10,800 nucleotides of DNA from CAYUCE01 sp964443275 (GTDB taxonomy: Bacteria > Bipolaricaulota > Bipolaricaulia > CAYUCE01), in contig CAYUCE010000060.1 in assembly GCA_964443275.1 (NCBI GenBank), positions 1 through 10,800 on the forward strand, given 5' to 3'. This document shows, piece by piece, positions 4,627 through 10,800 of this stretch. The notes under the pieces were generated by a model. That model was not told where the DNA came from, searched no databases, and saw only the letters and a program-made list of their open reading frames with translations. Both the position numbers and the translations under genes were made by a program. The first letter of the stretch is position 1, and each line of letters opens with the position of its first letter.

Positions 4627-6075
4627 TTATCTTGTCAAAACACCTAGCTTTTTCAAAAATTCCTTATCGTTAAATTTAATTTTTCGGTCCTTAAACTCCT
4701 GGGTTTGCTCATGCCCTTTACCCGCTATTAAAACACAATCCCCTCGCCAGGCCAAGGATAAACCTGCCTTTATTGCTTCCTTCCTATCCATAATTTTGTC
4801 GTAGGCCCCGGTTACCTCCCCTATTCCCTCTTCGATCTCCTCAGCTATTTTATTTGGTGACTCGCCTTTGGGGTTGTCAGTAGTAATAATAGTATAGTCA
4901 CTTAAACTCCCGCTTACCTCGCCCATGATGGGCCTCTTTTTTTTGTCGCTGTCCCCTCCACAGCCAAATATGGTAATAACTCGCCGATAGTGAGGTTTTA
5001 AGGCTTCAATTACTTGCTTTAAGGCATCCGGGGTGTGAGCAAAATCCACTACCACCGTAAACCCCCCTTTGGCCTTGAAGCTCTCACAGCGGCCTTCAAG
5101 TGATCTTAGGTTCTCAATGCGCGATTTTATGGTACCAATAGGGATATCCTTTATTATCCCCACTCCAAAAGCCGCTAGAGTGTTGTAAACATTGAATTTG
5201 CCGGGAAGTTTAGTCTCCACTTCAAGTTCGCCCCTCGGATAGATTACCCTAAACCGAGAACTACTTGGTCCTAAGTCGATCTTATCCGCCTTTAGGTCAG
5301 CTTCTTCGCTCTGAATTCCATAAGTAAAAATTTGAGCTTTAGTTTTGGTAGCTATAGCATGTCCATAAGGGTCATCTACGTTTAGTATGGCCCAGTCGTC
5401 GGTTTCCAGATAAGAGAAAAGTTTGCTTTTGGCCTTAAAATAATGGTCAAAATTGGCGTGATAATCGAAGTGATCTTGAGTTAAGTTTGTAAATACGCTC
5501 ACGTCAAAATCAACCCCTCTTACCCTCTCCTGATGCAAGCCGTGAGAGGAAGCCTCCAAAACCAAATTCACTTTACCCGACTTACAGGCGGATAGGGCAA
5601 TCTTCTGGATCTGAGGAGCGGTAGGGGTGGTCACTATGGAAGAAGTCCGATCTTCGTATTCCAGCGAAATCGTGGATATAAGCGCGGACTTTTCGTAACC
5701 TAACACTTCCCTTGCCAGGTGGGTTACTGTGGTCTTCCCGTTAGTGCCGGTGACCCCTACCGTGAACAGCTTTTTTGTGGGATGTCCATAAAATTTACAA
5801 GCTAAATCAGCCAGGGCTTTTCGGCTCTCTTTTACCTGTACGTAGAGGCATCCGTTGGGCAAGGTGACTTCTTTCTCTCCCACCACTGCCCGAACGCCGC
5901 CTTTGAGTGCTTCTTCTATAAACTGGTGGCCGTCACTTTTCTGGCCGGGAATTGCTACAAACAGATCCCCTCTGTTTACCAAGCGGGAATCGGAAGCTAT
6001 GCCATTAATGGAAATACTCGGATTGCCGGAAATAAATTGGTAATTGATGCTTTCCAGTAAATTTTTAAGAAGCAT
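4627..6075 (-). CDS. murE: UDP-MurNAc-L-Ala-D-Glu:amino acid ligase (MurE)
   Basis: Cytoplasmic Mur ligase that adds the third amino acid, usually meso-diaminopimelate or L-lysine, to the peptidoglycan precursor using ATP. The N-terminal substrate domain contains GIASDSRLVNRGDLFVAI (25-42). The central ATPase domain has the P-loop GVTGTNGKTT (107-116), LEASSHGL (173-180), TNLTQDHFDYH (196-206) and KAKSKLF with the likely carbamylated Lys216. The C-terminal domain has LEGRCE, VDFAHTPDAL (343-352), GCGGDSDKKKRP (371-382), TTDNPKGESP (398-407) and AGKGHEQ (451-457). The specificity motif reads DNPK instead of the DNPR typical of diaminopimelate enzymes, and GGDS replaces the usual GGDR, so two arginines expected near the incoming amino acid are missing. 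Length (482) is normal. It lies 27 bases after gyrB and 26 before serS. MurE identity is firm; which amino acid it adds is open. Confidence 0.95.
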   Translation of the reverse strand: MLLKNLLESINYQFISGNPSISINGIASDSRLVNRGDLFVAIPGQKSDGHQFIEEALKGGVRAVVGEKEVTLPNGCLYVQVKESRKALADLACKFYGHPTKKLFTVGVTGTNGKTTVTHLAREVLGYEKSALISTISLEYEDRTSSIVTTPTAPQIQKIALSACKSGKVNLVLEASSHGLHQERVRGVDFDVSVFTNLTQDHFDYHANFDHYFKAKSKLFSYLETDDWAILNVDDPYGHAIATKTKAQIFTYGIQSEEADLKADKIDLGPSSSRFRVIYPRGELEVETKLPGKFNVYNTLAAFGVGIIKDIPIGTIKSRIENLRSLEGRCESFKAKGGFTVVVDFAHTPDALKQVIEALKPHYRRVITIFGCGGDSDKKKRPIMGEVSGSLSDYTIITTDNPKGESPNKIAEEIEEGIGEVTGAYDKIMDRKEAIKAGLSLAWRGDCVLIAGKGHEQTQEFKDRKIKFNDKEFLKKLGVLTR

Positions 6076-6102
6076 TATTTATACCTAAAGAAATAAGAGA
6101 GG

Positions 6103-8013
6103 CTAAATATCCAGGTTGGTTATCTTATCGCTGTTTTCCTTTATAAAGTCACGCCTGGGTCCTACCTTACTTCCCATCAGGATGGTGAAAAGCTCATCTG
6201 CCTCTAACCCGTCCCGTATAGTAACCTTTTTGACTATTCGGTTGTCGGGATTCATAGTGGTTTGCCACAGCTCTTCCGGATTCATCTCCCCTAGACCTTT
6301 AAATTGCCTTACCTTGTAGCTTCCATTAGTTTGATTTTTATATTCTTTAAGCTCCTGTTCTTTATAAAGGTATTCTTTCTTTGAATTTTTGGTGACCTGA
6401 TAAAGAGGGGGCTTGGCGATGTATATGTGGCCGTTTTCAATAAGAGCCCGAAAATTGCGGAAGAAGAAGGTCAAAAGTAAGGTCCTAATGTGTGCGCCAT
6501 CAATATCCGCATCGGTCATAATTATGCACCGATGGTATCGCAGTTTTTCCAGATTAAATTCCTCCCTAATACCAGTACCTAAGGCGGTAATGATGGAGTT
6601 TAGCTCCTTGTTGTCAAGCAGCTTTTCTAGTCTGGTTTTCTCCACGTTAAGCACTTTACCTCGCAGGGGCAATATGGCCTGAAACTCTCGATCGCGACCC
6701 TGCTTTGCCGACCCACCCGCGCTGTCACCTTCTACAATGAATAGCTCGCTTTTTTCCGGATCGCGGCTCGAGCAGTCGGCCAACTTACCGGGAAGGGCAG
6801 TTGAAGAAAGTAAACTTTTACGCCGGGCAAGCTGCCTTGCCTTTTTGGCTGCCCGCCTAGCTCGGGAAGCAGACAGTGATTTTTCAACGATCTTTCTGGC
6901 CGCCTGAGTTTCTTTGTTTAGGTAACGCGGCAGGTTTTCTTTAATGAAATTATAGGAATACTCGTGCATTTCGGGGTTTCCCAACTTAGTCTTAGTTTGG
7001 CCTTCAAACTCGGGTTCTTTTAATTTTACATTGATAATAGCGGTCAACCCTTCACGTACGTCTCTGCCTCTGAGGTTGGAATCATTCTTGGTGAGAATCT
7101 TTTTATCCCGTCCGTATTCGTTTATAACTCTAGTAAGTGCGGATTTGAACCCGGTCAGGTGAGTCCCGCCTTCACGGGTATTTATGTTATTGGCAAAGGC
7201 AAAGATTGACTCATCGTAGCCTCTAGTGAATTGAAGAGCCGCTTCCATCTGGACTTCCTCGCCTTTTTCTTCAAAATAAATTGGGGATTTGGTAAGTAGC
7301 TTCTTGCCCTCCGTTAAGTCCAAAACGTATGATTTTATCCCTCCCCCGAATTTGAAATTCTTTTTAACGGAGGCGATTCTATTATCCAAAGTTATCTTAA
7401 TTCCCCCATTCAAATAGGCTAGCTCTCTTAATCGATGGGAGAGTTTGGCAAAATCGTATTTTATTTCACCAAAAATTTCCTCATCCGGCAGGAAGGTAAT
7501 GGTGGTGCCAGTACCTTTTGCTTCTCCTACCACTTCCAATTCCAATTCTGGTACACCCCGTTTGAATTCTTGTTTATATTTCTTGCCATCTCTTCTAACT
7601 TCGACCTCTAAGTATTCAGAGAGGGCATTTACTACCGATATGCCCACCCCGTGAAGACCTCCGGCTACCTGGTAAGATTTGTCATCAAACTTACCTCCGG
7701 AGTGCAGTACAGTCATTACCAGCTCCACAGCGCTCCTACCTTCCTCTTTGTGCACATCAACCGGTATTCCCCTACCGTTGTCTCGGACAGTGATCTTCTT
7801 ATCCTCCCACACTACCAAATCGATCTTGTCACAATGTCCGGCTAGGGCTTCATCGATGGAATTGTCCACCACTTCGTTTATAAGGTGCATGAGGCCTTCA
7901 GGACCGGTGCTTCCTATATACATCCCCGGCCGTTTTCTGACTGCCTCTAAATCTTCCAATACTTGTATCTGTTCAGAGCTGTATTCGTAAGTTTTCTTCT
8001 TTGGAGATTCCAT
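6103..8013 (-). CDS. gyrB: DNA gyrase subunit B
   Basis: ATPase subunit of DNA gyrase, which with GyrA introduces negative supercoils. The GHKL ATPase domain shows NEVVDNSIDEALAG (Glu47 catalytic, Asn51), DNGRGIP (78-84), GGLHGVG (118-124) and the QTKTKLG loop (339-345). The TOPRIM domain has EGDSAGGSAKQGR (428-440), PLRGKVLNVEK (449-459) and the metal-binding DADIDG (501-506). The C-terminal part has FKGLGEMNPEELW (571-583). At 636 residues it is the compact form without the TOPRIM insertion of E. coli GyrB. The EGDSAGG and PLRGKVLNVEK pattern favours GyrB over ParE, but gyrA is not in the window, so a small doubt remains. The usual QRYKGLGEM reads RQFKGLGEM. The start at 8013 has a good AAGAGGTGGTGAG ribosome binding region and a strong promoter just upstream. 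It heads the gyrB-murE-serS operon. Confidence 0.94.
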   Translation of the reverse strand: MESPKKKTYEYSSEQIQVLEDLEAVRKRPGMYIGSTGPEGLMHLINEVVDNSIDEALAGHCDKIDLVVWEDKKITVRDNGRGIPVDVHKEEGRSAVELVMTVLHSGGKFDDKSYQVAGGLHGVGISVVNALSEYLEVEVRRDGKKYKQEFKRGVPELELEVVGEAKGTGTTITFLPDEEIFGEIKYDFAKLSHRLRELAYLNGGIKITLDNRIASVKKNFKFGGGIKSYVLDLTEGKKLLTKSPIYFEEKGEEVQMEAALQFTRGYDESIFAFANNINTREGGTHLTGFKSALTRVINEYGRDKKILTKNDSNLRGRDVREGLTAIINVKLKEPEFEGQTKTKLGNPEMHEYSYNFIKENLPRYLNKETQAARKIVEKSLSASRARRAAKKARQLARRKSLLSSTALPGKLADCSSRDPEKSELFIVEGDSAGGSAKQGRDREFQAILPLRGKVLNVEKTRLEKLLDNKELNSIITALGTGIREEFNLEKLRYHRCIIMTDADIDGAHIRTLLLTFFFRNFRALIENGHIYIAKPPLYQVTKNSKKEYLYKEQELKEYKNQTNGSYKVRQFKGLGEMNPEELWQTTMNPDNRIVKKVTIRDGLEADELFTILMGSKVGPRRDFIKENSDKITNLDI

Positions 8014-8030
8014 CTCACCACCTCTTAATA

Positions 8031-8059
8031 ATTATACCAACATTAACCGTGAAAATCAA
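8031..8059 (-). promoter_or_regulatory. Extended -10 promoter of the gyrB-murE-serS operon
   Basis: On the minus strand TTGATT (8059-8054) is followed after 17 bases by a perfect TATAAT (8036-8031). TGG directly before it gives an extended -10. The predicted start near 8024 leaves a leader of about 11 bases holding the gyrB ribosome binding site. Confidence 0.8.
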
Positions 8060-8152
8060 AACTCCAGGGCTTTTTATCAACATGGACCACTTGCTAATCT
8101 ACCAATTTATTTTAACCTTTTTAGGCCAAATTGACCACGACACATGTCTGGG

Positions 8153-8181
8153 TTGCTTTATTTTTGACTAAAAAATATACT
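8153..8181 (+). promoter_or_regulatory. Candidate promoter of the lipM-like gene giving a nearly leaderless transcript
   Basis: TTGCTT (8153-8158), a 17-base spacer and TATACT (8176-8181) form a plausible sigma-70 promoter. Transcription would begin near 8188, about three bases before ATG 8191, where no Shine-Dalgarno sequence is seen. TTGACT at 8164-8169 is a better -35 hexamer but has no -10 at the right distance. Confidence 0.4.
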
Positions 8182-8190
8182 AAATTCGGT

Positions 8191-8979
8191 ATGCAGTGGA
8201 GACTGATAGATTCCGGTAGGACAGGCGCTTTCTACAATATGGCTTTAGATGAAGCAATTTTTACTCTATTTCCTACCACAAAGCAGCCCGTCCTTCGATT
8301 TTATCAGTGGTCACCACCAGCGCTCTCTATAGGTTATTTTCAAAAAATATCCCGGATAAATGTCGAAAACTGCAAAAAAAGAGGCTACCATCTGGTCAGA
8401 AGGCCCACCGGTGGTAGAGCAGTTTTACATAATAATGAACTGACTTATAGTTTTGTCCAATCAACTCAAGGAATGCCAGAAAGTATATCTGAGTCTTATA
8501 AAGAGATATCTCACAGCTTGGTGTCCGGCTTAAAAAAACTAGGTTTACCGGCTAAGCTATGCCGAACGAAAAGCAAGGGCAACACTCCGGCCTGCTTTGA
8601 CTCTCCGGCCCGCTACGAAATTGAAATCGCCGGGAAAAAGGTAATGGGAAGTGCCCAAACTAGAAAAAAGGGCGTCCTTTTGCAGCAGGGATCCATTCCT
8701 ATCACGGTAGATGTGAATAAACTACTTGATTTATTTAAGCTAAATAAAAAGGATCTAAGAAAGAAAGTGAACCAAGTTCTAAAAAATAAAGCGGCCGGAC
8801 TGGCTGATTTTGACAGGAAAGTGGGGATAGACGATTTGAAACAGGCTATTAAAAGCGGATTTGAAGACCGGTACGAGATAAAATTGAGAGACTCTTCACT
8901 TGGAAAGGAGGAACTAAAATTAGCCGATAAATTAACCGAGGAAAAGTACTCCTTAGACGAGTGGAATTATCGGCGCTGA
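8191..8979 (+). CDS. lipM: Octanoyl-[acyl carrier protein]:protein octanoyltransferase, LipM type
   Basis: Member of the BPL/LplA/LipB fold family, predicted to move octanoyl groups from acyl carrier protein to a lipoyl-domain protein such as GcvH, the first step of lipoate synthesis. Residues 1-25 (MQWRLIDSGRTGAFYNMALDEA) match the family start. The substrate loop RRPTGGRAVLHNNELTYS spans 70-87, and GKKVMGSAQTRKKG with the invariant Lys150 lies at 148-161, followed by LLQQGSI. Cys135 in ACFDSPARYE sits where LipM enzymes carry their catalytic cysteine; lipoate ligases of the LplA type lack it, so octanoyl transfer is favoured. At 262 residues the length fits. I chose ATG 8191 because homology begins there; an in-frame TTG at 8131 would add 20 residues with no family match and no clear ribosome binding site. 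It diverges from gyrB and precedes coaX by 23 bases. A lipoate ligase is the alternative. Confidence 0.82.
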   Translation: MQWRLIDSGRTGAFYNMALDEAIFTLFPTTKQPVLRFYQWSPPALSIGYFQKISRINVENCKKRGYHLVRRPTGGRAVLHNNELTYSFVQSTQGMPESISESYKEISHSLVSGLKKLGLPAKLCRTKSKGNTPACFDSPARYEIEIAGKKVMGSAQTRKKGVLLQQGSIPITVDVNKLLDLFKLNKKDLRKKVNQVLKNKAAGLADFDRKVGIDDLKQAIKSGFEDRYEIKLRDSSLGKEELKLADKLTEEKYSLDEWNYRR

Positions 8980-9002
8980 AAGGGGATAAAACTACCTAAA
9001 CC

Positions 9003-9773
9003 ATGCTTTTAACCATCGACATCGGCAATACAAATATTCTGCTGGGGTTGTTTGATGGAGATGATTTGAAACATAGCTGGCGGCTTTCTACGGACAAGAA
9101 AAGGACCAGGGATGAACTGGGTATTTATATTTACAACCTTTTGCACGAAGCCAAAATCGATCCAACTAAGCTCAAAGGGGCTATTGCTTCTTCGGTGGTT
9201 CCGACATTGAATACCAAACTATCCGCTGCCCTTAAAAAATATTTTAATATCAATCCTTTATTTTTGACCTATAAGTCAAATTTGGGTATATCCCTTAAAT
9301 TTGATGAACCGGCCAACGCTGGCCCGGATAGAATCGCCAACTGCATCGGGGGATATGAACTTTACGGAGGGCCCATTTTGATCATCGACTTCGGGACTGC
9401 TACCACTTTTGATCTGGTTTCTGAAAAAGGGGAATTTATAGGAGGGGCAATTGCTCCCGAGATGTATATGACGGCTCAAAATCTTATTGATAAGGCTGCC
9501 CTGCTGCCGGCGGTGGAGCTGGATCTGCCCACCAGTGTAATCGGAAAGGATACAGCTCAAAATCTAAATGCCGGATTTGTGCTGGGTTTCATTGATTTAG
9601 TGACCGGCCTAATAAGGCGTTTTAGAAACGAGTTTTCAAATGACTTAAAGATAATTTCCACCGGCGGGAAAGGTGAATTCCTCAGCCAGCACGTAGAGAA
9701 AATTGAAAACTACGAACCATTTTTGACCCTGGAGGGCTTAAAGATTGCCTGGGGTCGTAACCGACCTAAATAA
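9003..9773 (+). CDS. coaX: Type III pantothenate kinase
   Basis: Phosphorylates pantothenate in the first step of coenzyme A synthesis, in the cytoplasm. It belongs to the ASKHA fold: DIGNTN (6-11) binds phosphate, RTRDELG (34-40) follows, GPDR (107-110) supplies catalytic Asp109 and Arg110, DFGTATTFD (129-137) is the second phosphate loop, and STGGKG (219-224) lies in the nucleotide region. The length of 256 is typical. The usual GGAIAPG reads GGAIAPE (Glu153), a mild departure. No close ribosome binding site precedes the ATG; AGGGG at 8981-8985 is 17 bases away, too far for standard use, but the start MLLTIDIGNTN fits the family exactly. It probably shares a transcript with the octanoyltransferase gene upstream. 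A hairpin covers its 3' end. Confidence 0.95.
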   Translation: MLLTIDIGNTNILLGLFDGDDLKHSWRLSTDKKRTRDELGIYIYNLLHEAKIDPTKLKGAIASSVVPTLNTKLSAALKKYFNINPLFLTYKSNLGISLKFDEPANAGPDRIANCIGGYELYGGPILIIDFGTATTFDLVSEKGEFIGGAIAPEMYMTAQNLIDKAALLPAVELDLPTSVIGKDTAQNLNAGFVLGFIDLVTGLIRRFRNEFSNDLKIISTGGKGEFLSQHVEKIENYEPFLTLEGLKIAWGRNRPK

Positions 9774-9787
9774 TATGCACCCCAGGC
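9747..9787 (+). terminator. Inverted repeat across the coaX stop codon with an alternative fold
   Basis: GCCTGGGGT (9747-9755) is perfectly complementary to ACCCCAGGC (9779-9787). Inside, GGTCG (9753-9757) can instead pair with CGACC (9762-9766) around TAAC, which would break the larger stem. The coaX stop codon at 9771-9773 lies in the large loop. No T-run follows, so it may be a 3' stabiliser or factor-assisted terminator rather than an intrinsic one. Confidence 0.4.
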
Positions 9788-9919
9788 CATAAAGACTCCC
9801 GCTCCCTTCAAGTATTTTCTATCTGTAATTCCTGCTTTTAAATTAGCGCTTTTATTTGCCCTTATACATAAAGAACCTTAAATTAGTACAACTTTCTTAA
9901 AGATAACCGACATGGGTAA

Positions 9920-9947
9920 GTAAAAGCGTTTACAAAGCTGGTATAAC
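9920..9947 (+). promoter_or_regulatory. Extended -10 promoter with overlapping inverted repeat, upstream of the Crp/Fnr-type gene
   Basis: TGG followed by TATAAC (9939-9947) is an extended -10 element; no -35 box is seen at 17 bases. GTAAA (9920-9924) and TTTAC (9929-9933) form an inverted repeat around AGCG in the -35 region, a likely operator position. Transcription would begin near 9954, about 90 bases before the chosen start. The rest of the 272-base gap from 9774 is AT-rich with no gene that I can support. Confidence 0.45.
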
Positions 9948-10029
9948 CACAACTCAAGATTCCTTCTTAAAAGCATGCCGGTCAGCATAATGTTTACCTT
10001 GTGGATAAGCCCAAAATTCCAGCAGCAGT

Positions 10030-10035
10030 AAGGAG
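10030..10035 (+). promoter_or_regulatory. Ribosome binding site deciding the Crp/Fnr-type start
   Basis: AAGGAG lies ten bases before ATG 10046. The upstream in-frame GTG at 10001 has no Shine-Dalgarno sequence, so the shorter protein is preferred. Confidence 0.7.
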
Positions 10036-10045
10036 TGTAAATTTC

Positions 10046-10720
10046 ATGCTAGGTTGGAACAGTCGTAATGGAAAAGAAGTAATCACTAAAAAACTTAAAG
10101 AAATATGCTCTCCTTCCAACGAAGTTCGTTTTAAAAAAGGAGAACTAGTATATCAGCCTGGGGACGTGGGAAATACGATTTACCATATAAAGGAAGGAAA
10201 AGTAAAACTGGCCTATCTGGACGAATCAGGAAGAAAGCTGACCCTATCCATACTAGGTAAAGGTGAATTTTTTGGGGAGATGGTCTTAATCGGGGATAAA
10301 AAGCGGGAGTTTTTGGCCCAGGTTTTACAGGACGCCGTGTTATACGAAATAAAGGAAGGTAAATTCTCGGAATTTGTGGAAAAAAATCCTACCCTAGCCC
10401 TGGGAGTGATCGAGCTTTTTGGCCGCCGGACCAGGGAAATAGAGAGAAAATTGGAAGATCTGGTCTTTAAAGATATCCCCACCAGGCTTTCCCGCCAACT
10501 GCTTAAGCTAATAAAAGAACATGGAAAGGAGACCAAAAGCGGGGTTCAAATAAATTTCAAAATAACTCACAAAGAATTAGCCGATCTGATCGGTTCAGCA
10601 CGTGAAAATACTACTACCGCCCTAAACCGGTTTGCCAAAGAAGGTATACTCGATAAACGCAGGTATGAAATAATTGTAAAGGATGAGGAAAAACTAAAGG
10701 AAAAAAGTGGTTCCTATTAA
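10046..10720 (+). CDS. Crp/Fnr-family transcription regulator
   Basis: Predicted DNA-binding regulator with a cyclic-nucleotide-binding-type sensor domain (about residues 26-112: RFKKGELVYQPGD, IYHIKEGKVKLAY, GEFFGEMVLIG), a long dimer helix (about 113-140) and a C-terminal winged helix (about 145-212). The helix-turn-helix reads ITHKELADLIGSARENTTTALNRFAKEGIL: Arg186 and Glu187 match the Crp residues that read TGTGA half-sites, while the later Arg of Crp is replaced by Thr. The phosphate cassette FGEM...REFLAQ does not carry the Arg-Ser pair that binds cAMP in E. coli Crp, so the ligand is unknown. A single Cys (Cys21) rules out an Fnr-type iron-sulfur cluster. At 224 residues the length is usual. 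I chose ATG 10046 for its AAGGAG site; starting at GTG 10001 would add 15 residues. The family call is firm; signal and targets are unknown. Confidence 0.9.
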   Translation: MLGWNSRNGKEVITKKLKEICSPSNEVRFKKGELVYQPGDVGNTIYHIKEGKVKLAYLDESGRKLTLSILGKGEFFGEMVLIGDKKREFLAQVLQDAVLYEIKEGKFSEFVEKNPTLALGVIELFGRRTREIERKLEDLVFKDIPTRLSRQLLKLIKEHGKETKSGVQINFKITHKELADLIGSARENTTTALNRFAKEGILDKRRYEIIVKDEEKLKEKSGSY

Positions 10721-10800
10721 TTTACTGTACCCTTTCGTCCTCTTTCCTTAACCTTCTCGGTGCCTAAAAAATCTCACTGACTTACCTCCTTTTATATAAA

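Noticed and set aside
10001..10045. GTG 10001 as the start of the Crp/Fnr-type protein
   Set aside because: No ribosome binding site precedes it, while ATG 10046 has AAGGAG ten bases upstream and gives the usual family length.
10781..10794. ACCTCCTTTT as the 3' end of a 16S rRNA gene
   Set aside because: The preceding bases do not match the conserved GGATC before the anti-Shine-Dalgarno end; it reads better as a minus-strand ribosome binding site.
1..10800. Mobile elements, CRISPR arrays, toxin-antitoxin or phage-defence systems
   Set aside because: No transposase, integrase, regularly spaced repeats, paired small toxin-antitoxin genes or defence nucleases were found; the genes are mostly housekeeping.

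Overview
The window is chromosomal DNA from a walled bacterium. The bacterial assignment rests on bacterial-type GyrB, SerS, MurE and RNase HI, sigma-70-type promoter elements, AGGAGG-type ribosome binding sites on several genes, and a tRNA with an encoded CCA end. By eye the G+C content is in the low to mid forties. I cannot name a phylum. An octanoyltransferase of the LipM type and a type III pantothenate kinase occur in many Gram-positive and deep-branching lineages, so they do not decide it. I see no phage genes, transposases, CRISPR repeats or other transfer marks.

Left part, plus strand (1-2480): a probable C-terminal end of an unknown gene, then a translationally coupled amidase_2 peptidoglycan hydrolase with a membrane segment at each end. 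A 205-base gap follows, holding an 8-bp inverted repeat, a good promoter and an 18-bp palindrome downstream of the start site. It leads to an unrecognised 123-residue membrane-anchored protein. Next is a HypE-like AIR-synthase-family protein that lacks the C-terminal cysteine of true HypE.

Centre, minus strand (2566-8013): gyrB, murE and serS are closely spaced (27 and 26 bases) and appear to form one operon. It runs from a strong extended -10 promoter to a hairpin that overlaps the end of serS. A tRNA with anticodon CAT follows with its own promoter, then a ribonuclease HI. The operon joins DNA topology, the third amino-acid addition to the peptidoglycan precursor, and serine charging. Two of its members or neighbours have unusual active sites: MurE lacks two expected arginines, and RNase HI has His where the fourth catalytic Asp should be.

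Right part, plus strand (8191-10720), divergent from gyrB: a LipM-type octanoyltransferase and type III pantothenate kinase are 23 bases apart and probably cotranscribed (lipoyl cofactor attachment and CoA synthesis). A Crp/Fnr-family regulator follows, with its own extended -10 promoter and a start chosen by a strong ribosome binding site.

No clear new multi-gene system is visible. The items most worth checking are the altered MurE and RNase HI active sites, the HypE-like protein without hydrogenase context, and the unknown membrane protein with its promoter and palindrome. Several plus-strand genes (the HypE-like gene, the lipM-like gene and coaX) have no convincing Shine-Dalgarno sequence, while others have strong ones.
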